Source: Chlorobium sp. (lineage in GTDB: Bacteria > Bacteroidota > Chlorobiia > Chlorobiales > Chlorobiaceae). From it: a stretch of 22,135 nt of DNA. Shown here piece after piece: positions 20,211-22,135 of the stretch. Made by a program: the position numbers and the translations under genes. The notes beneath the pieces are model-generated. The model did not search any database. It had not been told where the DNA came from and worked only from the letters and a program-made list of their open reading frames with translations. The stretch covers positions 1-22,135 of the forward strand of contig JANQHQ010000022.1 of assembly GCA_028282595.1 (NCBI GenBank), in the 5' to 3' direction. Each line of letters opens with the position of its first letter. Within the stretch, counting starts at the first letter, position 1.

Positions 20211-20653
20211 AAAGAGCGGTTCTCGTCATACTCCTGCAGGTCATGATTCTTGCGCCCCGGCAAGCACAGGCACACCGGATCGATCTTTTCTGCCGCGTGA
20301 ACGGCAACGTTCTTACCGGTGAGGGCTACTTCAGCAGCGGAGACCCGGTGAAAAACGGAAAAATAAGCGTAACCGACGCCATCAACGGCGAACCGGTCGC
20401 GGAGACCGTCACCGGCGACGACGGCACCTTCAGCGCGATTCTGGACAGCGAGGCTCCCGTTGTCGTTGTGCTCTCCGCCGGTCAGGGACATCGCGCAATC
20501 TGGCGTCAGCCGTCCGGGGACCGGCAGGAAACGGGGGCATCCTTTCCGCACGAGAGCAACAAACTCCGGTCGCTGAAAACCGCTGCCGGACTGCTGTTCA
20601 TCGCCGCGCTTTTCGGTCTTCTGTATTACTGGAAACGCAGACATGCGACTTGA
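20207..20653 (+). CDS. nikL: NikL-type accessory component of the nickel transporter
   Basis: A 148-residue protein with an N-terminal signal or membrane helix (AVLVILLQVMILAPRQAQA). There follows a periplasmic domain of ~85 residues with a carboxypeptidase-regulatory-like β-fold (ISVTDAINGEPVAETVTGDDGTF), and a C-terminal membrane helix (TAAGLLFIAALFGLLYYW) with a basic end, KRRHAT. This two-helix plan is that of NikL, which replaces CbiN in many nickel transporters. If the signal is cleaved at AQA, the mature chain begins with His23 (HRIDLFC), like the predicted mature start of the DUF4198 protein and His2 of NikM. It overlaps its neighbours on both sides (4 and 11 bases), typical of subunits made in fixed ratio. 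Confidence 0.82.
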   Translation: MKRAVLVILLQVMILAPRQAQAHRIDLFCRVNGNVLTGEGYFSSGDPVKNGKISVTDAINGEPVAETVTGDDGTFSAILDSEAPVVVVLSAGQGHRAIWRQPSGDRQETGASFPHESNKLRSLKTAAGLLFIAALFGLLYYWKRRHAT

Positions 20654-21383
20654 AACATTCAGTGACGGCAACAGCGTGCTGCACGCCCTGGACCCGAGGG
20701 TAAAGCTGTTCGTCTACCTTCCGTTTGTCATCCTGACCGCGCTGACCGGAGAACTCCTTGTTACGGCCGCAGCTCTCGTGACCGGGCTGTTGTTGGCGGG
20801 AACAGCGCGCCCTTATGGAAAACTGCTGCTGAAACGGCTCGCCGTAGTCAATTTTTTCATGGCGTTTCTCTGGCTGACGCTACCCTTCTCCGTGGAGGGG
20901 GAAACCGTCTTGAACCTCTCTTTTCTAAAAATGACGAGAGAGGGGCTGCTGCTGTCACTGCTCATAACGCTGAAAGCGAATACAATCGCGCTGTTCACCA
21001 TAGCGCTACCCGGCACGAGTACCGTTATCGCGCTCTCGCACGCCATGCTGCACCTCCGGATACCGGAAAAAGTGGTGACGCTGTTTTATTTTTTCTACCG
21101 CTACATCGGCGTCACCGGCGACGAGTACGAAAAAATGGGACAAATGCTCAAGGCGCGCGGATTCAGGGCCCTGACAGGCGTCCATACGGTCAGGGTTTAC
21201 GCCTACTTCATCGGCATGCTGTTCGTAAGAAGCTACGAACGGTCGGAAAGGGTTTACAACGCATTGGTCATGCGAGGCTTCGAAGGCCGGTTTCCCATGC
21301 TGCTGCACTTCTCACTGCAGCCCCGTGACATGGTGTTCGCCACGGTCATGAGCGCTGTAGCGATCTCGATACTGCTGCTATGA
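20643..21383 (+). CDS. cbiQ: ECF transporter T-component CbiQ/NikQ
   Basis: A 246-residue transmembrane coupling subunit. HALDPRVKLFVYLPFVIL near the N-terminus is the standard family opening (LDPR-x-K). About five or six membrane helices follow. The two cytoplasmic coupling helices carry the A-R-G type motifs LKARGFRALTG (about residues 175–185) and ALVMRGFEGRFP (~214–225), which dock on the ATPases. It connects the NikM substrate subunit to CbiO. The start overlaps nikL by 11 bases and the stop overlaps cbiO by four, so the transporter is translated as one coupled set. Confidence 0.94.
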   Translation: MRLETFSDGNSVLHALDPRVKLFVYLPFVILTALTGELLVTAAALVTGLLLAGTARPYGKLLLKRLAVVNFFMAFLWLTLPFSVEGETVLNLSFLKMTREGLLLSLLITLKANTIALFTIALPGTSTVIALSHAMLHLRIPEKVVTLFYFFYRYIGVTGDEYEKMGQMLKARGFRALTGVHTVRVYAYFIGMLFVRSYERSERVYNALVMRGFEGRFPMLLHFSLQPRDMVFATVMSAVAISILLL

Positions 21384-22030
21384 ACTGTATTGTCACGCAA
21401 AATCTCTGTTTCTCCTATCCGGGAAAGATCGAGGTGTTCCGGAATCTCGACCTCTCCGTTGCCTGCGGCGAAAAGGCCGGCGTCATCGGGAGCAACGGAT
21501 CGGGCAAAAGCACCCTTTTCCTGCTGCTGGCAGGCCTGCTCGCTCCCTCCGCGGGAGATATCGCTCTCTGGGGAAAAAACATGCGTACAATGGACGACTT
21601 CAAAGCGATGCGAACAAAAATCGGCTTCCTTTTCCAGGATCCCGAGGATCAGTTGTTCTGCCCGACGGTGGAAGAAGACATCGCGTTCGCGTTACTCAAT
21701 CGCGAAGTATCGCGGAAGGAAGCGCAGGAAAAGGTCGAACGGATTTCCGACGTTCTGGAGATCGGGCATCTCGCAAAAAGAATCCCGTTCCATCTCTCCT
21801 GGGGGCAGAAAAAGCTGGTCGCCCTTGCAGGGGTTCTGGTTATGGAAACGGAACTGATGATTCTCGACGAACCGACCGACGGACTGGACAGAAAAGCCGG
21901 AGAGCGGATCATCGATCACCTTAAAAGCTTCGACTGCACGGTTCTCGTTTCGTCGCACGATCCCGGGTTTCTCGACGGAATCTGCGACAGCCGCTACAGC
22001 CTCAAAAACAAAAGGCTGGATGAATGCTGA
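21380..22030 (+). CDS. cbiO: ECF transporter ATPase CbiO/NikO
   Basis: A 216-residue ABC ATPase, short for CbiO but complete in its core. Walker A is GSNGSGKST (residues 37–45), the Q-loop is FQDPEDQLF (85–93, the typical CbiO/EcfA form), Walker B is MILDEPTDGLD, and the switch His is in VSSHDPG. The ABC signature reads LSWGQ instead of LSGGQ, with Trp141 in place of a nearly invariant Gly. This could affect ATP contact in the dimer or be tolerated. It powers nickel import with CbiQ, NikM and NikL. It lacks the extra C-terminal domain seen in longer EcfA proteins. It is the last gene of the operon in the window; a REP-like hairpin follows 42 bases later. Confidence 0.94.
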   Translation: MNCIVTQNLCFSYPGKIEVFRNLDLSVACGEKAGVIGSNGSGKSTLFLLLAGLLAPSAGDIALWGKNMRTMDDFKAMRTKIGFLFQDPEDQLFCPTVEEDIAFALLNREVSRKEAQEKVERISDVLEIGHLAKRIPFHLSWGQKKLVALAGVLVMETELMILDEPTDGLDRKAGERIIDHLKSFDCTVLVSSHDPGFLDGICDSRYSLKNKRLDEC

Positions 22031-22072
22031 GAAGTCCAAACTGCAATGAGGATGTCAAGGAATTGCTGAACC

Positions 22073-22098
22073 GTAGGGGCAGCCCCCTGTGGCTGCCC
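22073..22098 (+). repeat. REP-like palindrome, copy 2
   Basis: GTAGGGGCAGCC-CCCTGT-GGCTGCCC has a perfect 8-bp stem (GGGCAGCC/GGCTGCCC). Same design as the copy at 13214–13239. It lies 42 bases after the cbiO stop and may help end or stabilise the transcript. Confidence 0.6.
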
Positions 22099-22104
22099 GA
22101 ACCG

Positions 22105-22135
22105 GCGGTGGTTTCGATAGCGATACCGACGCCGA
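22105..22135 (+). repeat. Dispersed GC-rich repeat fragment (runs off the window)
   Basis: GCGGTGGTTTCGATAGCGAT followed by ACCGACGCCGA resembles 13054–13085. It follows the REP-like palindrome and is cut by the end of the window, so its full size is unknown. Confidence 0.4.

Overview
The window looks like chromosomal DNA of a green sulfur bacterium (Chlorobiaceae) or a close relative. The clues are a CobN/BchH-family chelatase next to an ExbB-like protein and DUF2149, an amt–P-II–TorF-porin run, a NikR-controlled nickel ECF transporter, and a GC-rich core with many palindromic intergenic repeats. This taxon call is an inference from gene content; no rRNA or taxon marker is present.

Left core (1–3753). 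The 3' end of a CobN-like gene, with an unusual C-terminal membrane anchor, is followed on the + strand by a ~7-TM protein, a MotA/TolQ/ExbB-type channel subunit and a DUF2149 protein that resembles ExbD/MotB. This looks like one membrane complex. Converging on it are a GNAT acetyltransferase and a HAD phosphatase on the minus strand.

Accessory island (about 3754–11990, visibly AT-richer, every gene on the minus strand). It holds small cassette-like genes (DUF4180, a SAM methyltransferase, two tiny membrane proteins, a GNAT, a VOC/glyoxalase protein), a well-formed integron attC site (7583–7656), a RAYT-transposase fragment butted onto a truncated glyoxalase, two copies of a ~150–175 bp MITE-like element, a duplicated and truncated GNAT 5' end, and a duplicated methyltransferase 5' end. 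At its far side is a three-gene operon that is the main candidate for an undescribed system: a TIR–FGE-like fusion, a MinD/ParA-like ATPase with two C-terminal TM segments, and a 4-TM protein ending in a RING/PHD-type zinc finger. The layout suggests a membrane-associated immune or signalling device (inference).

Right core (11994–22135). This part carries a lipoprotein ApbE flavin transferase, glucose-6-phosphate isomerase (with a third MITE copy just upstream of its start codon) and an RsbW-like ATP-binding protein. Then comes an ammonium block (amt, a P-II protein lacking Tyr51, a TorF-type outer-membrane protein) closed by a large hairpin and a strong terminator. Last is a nickel block: a perfect NikR-type operator, nikR, a DUF4198 periplasmic protein, and overlapping cbiM/nikM, nikL, cbiQ and cbiO genes. 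REP-like palindromes lie at 13214–13239 and 22073–22098.
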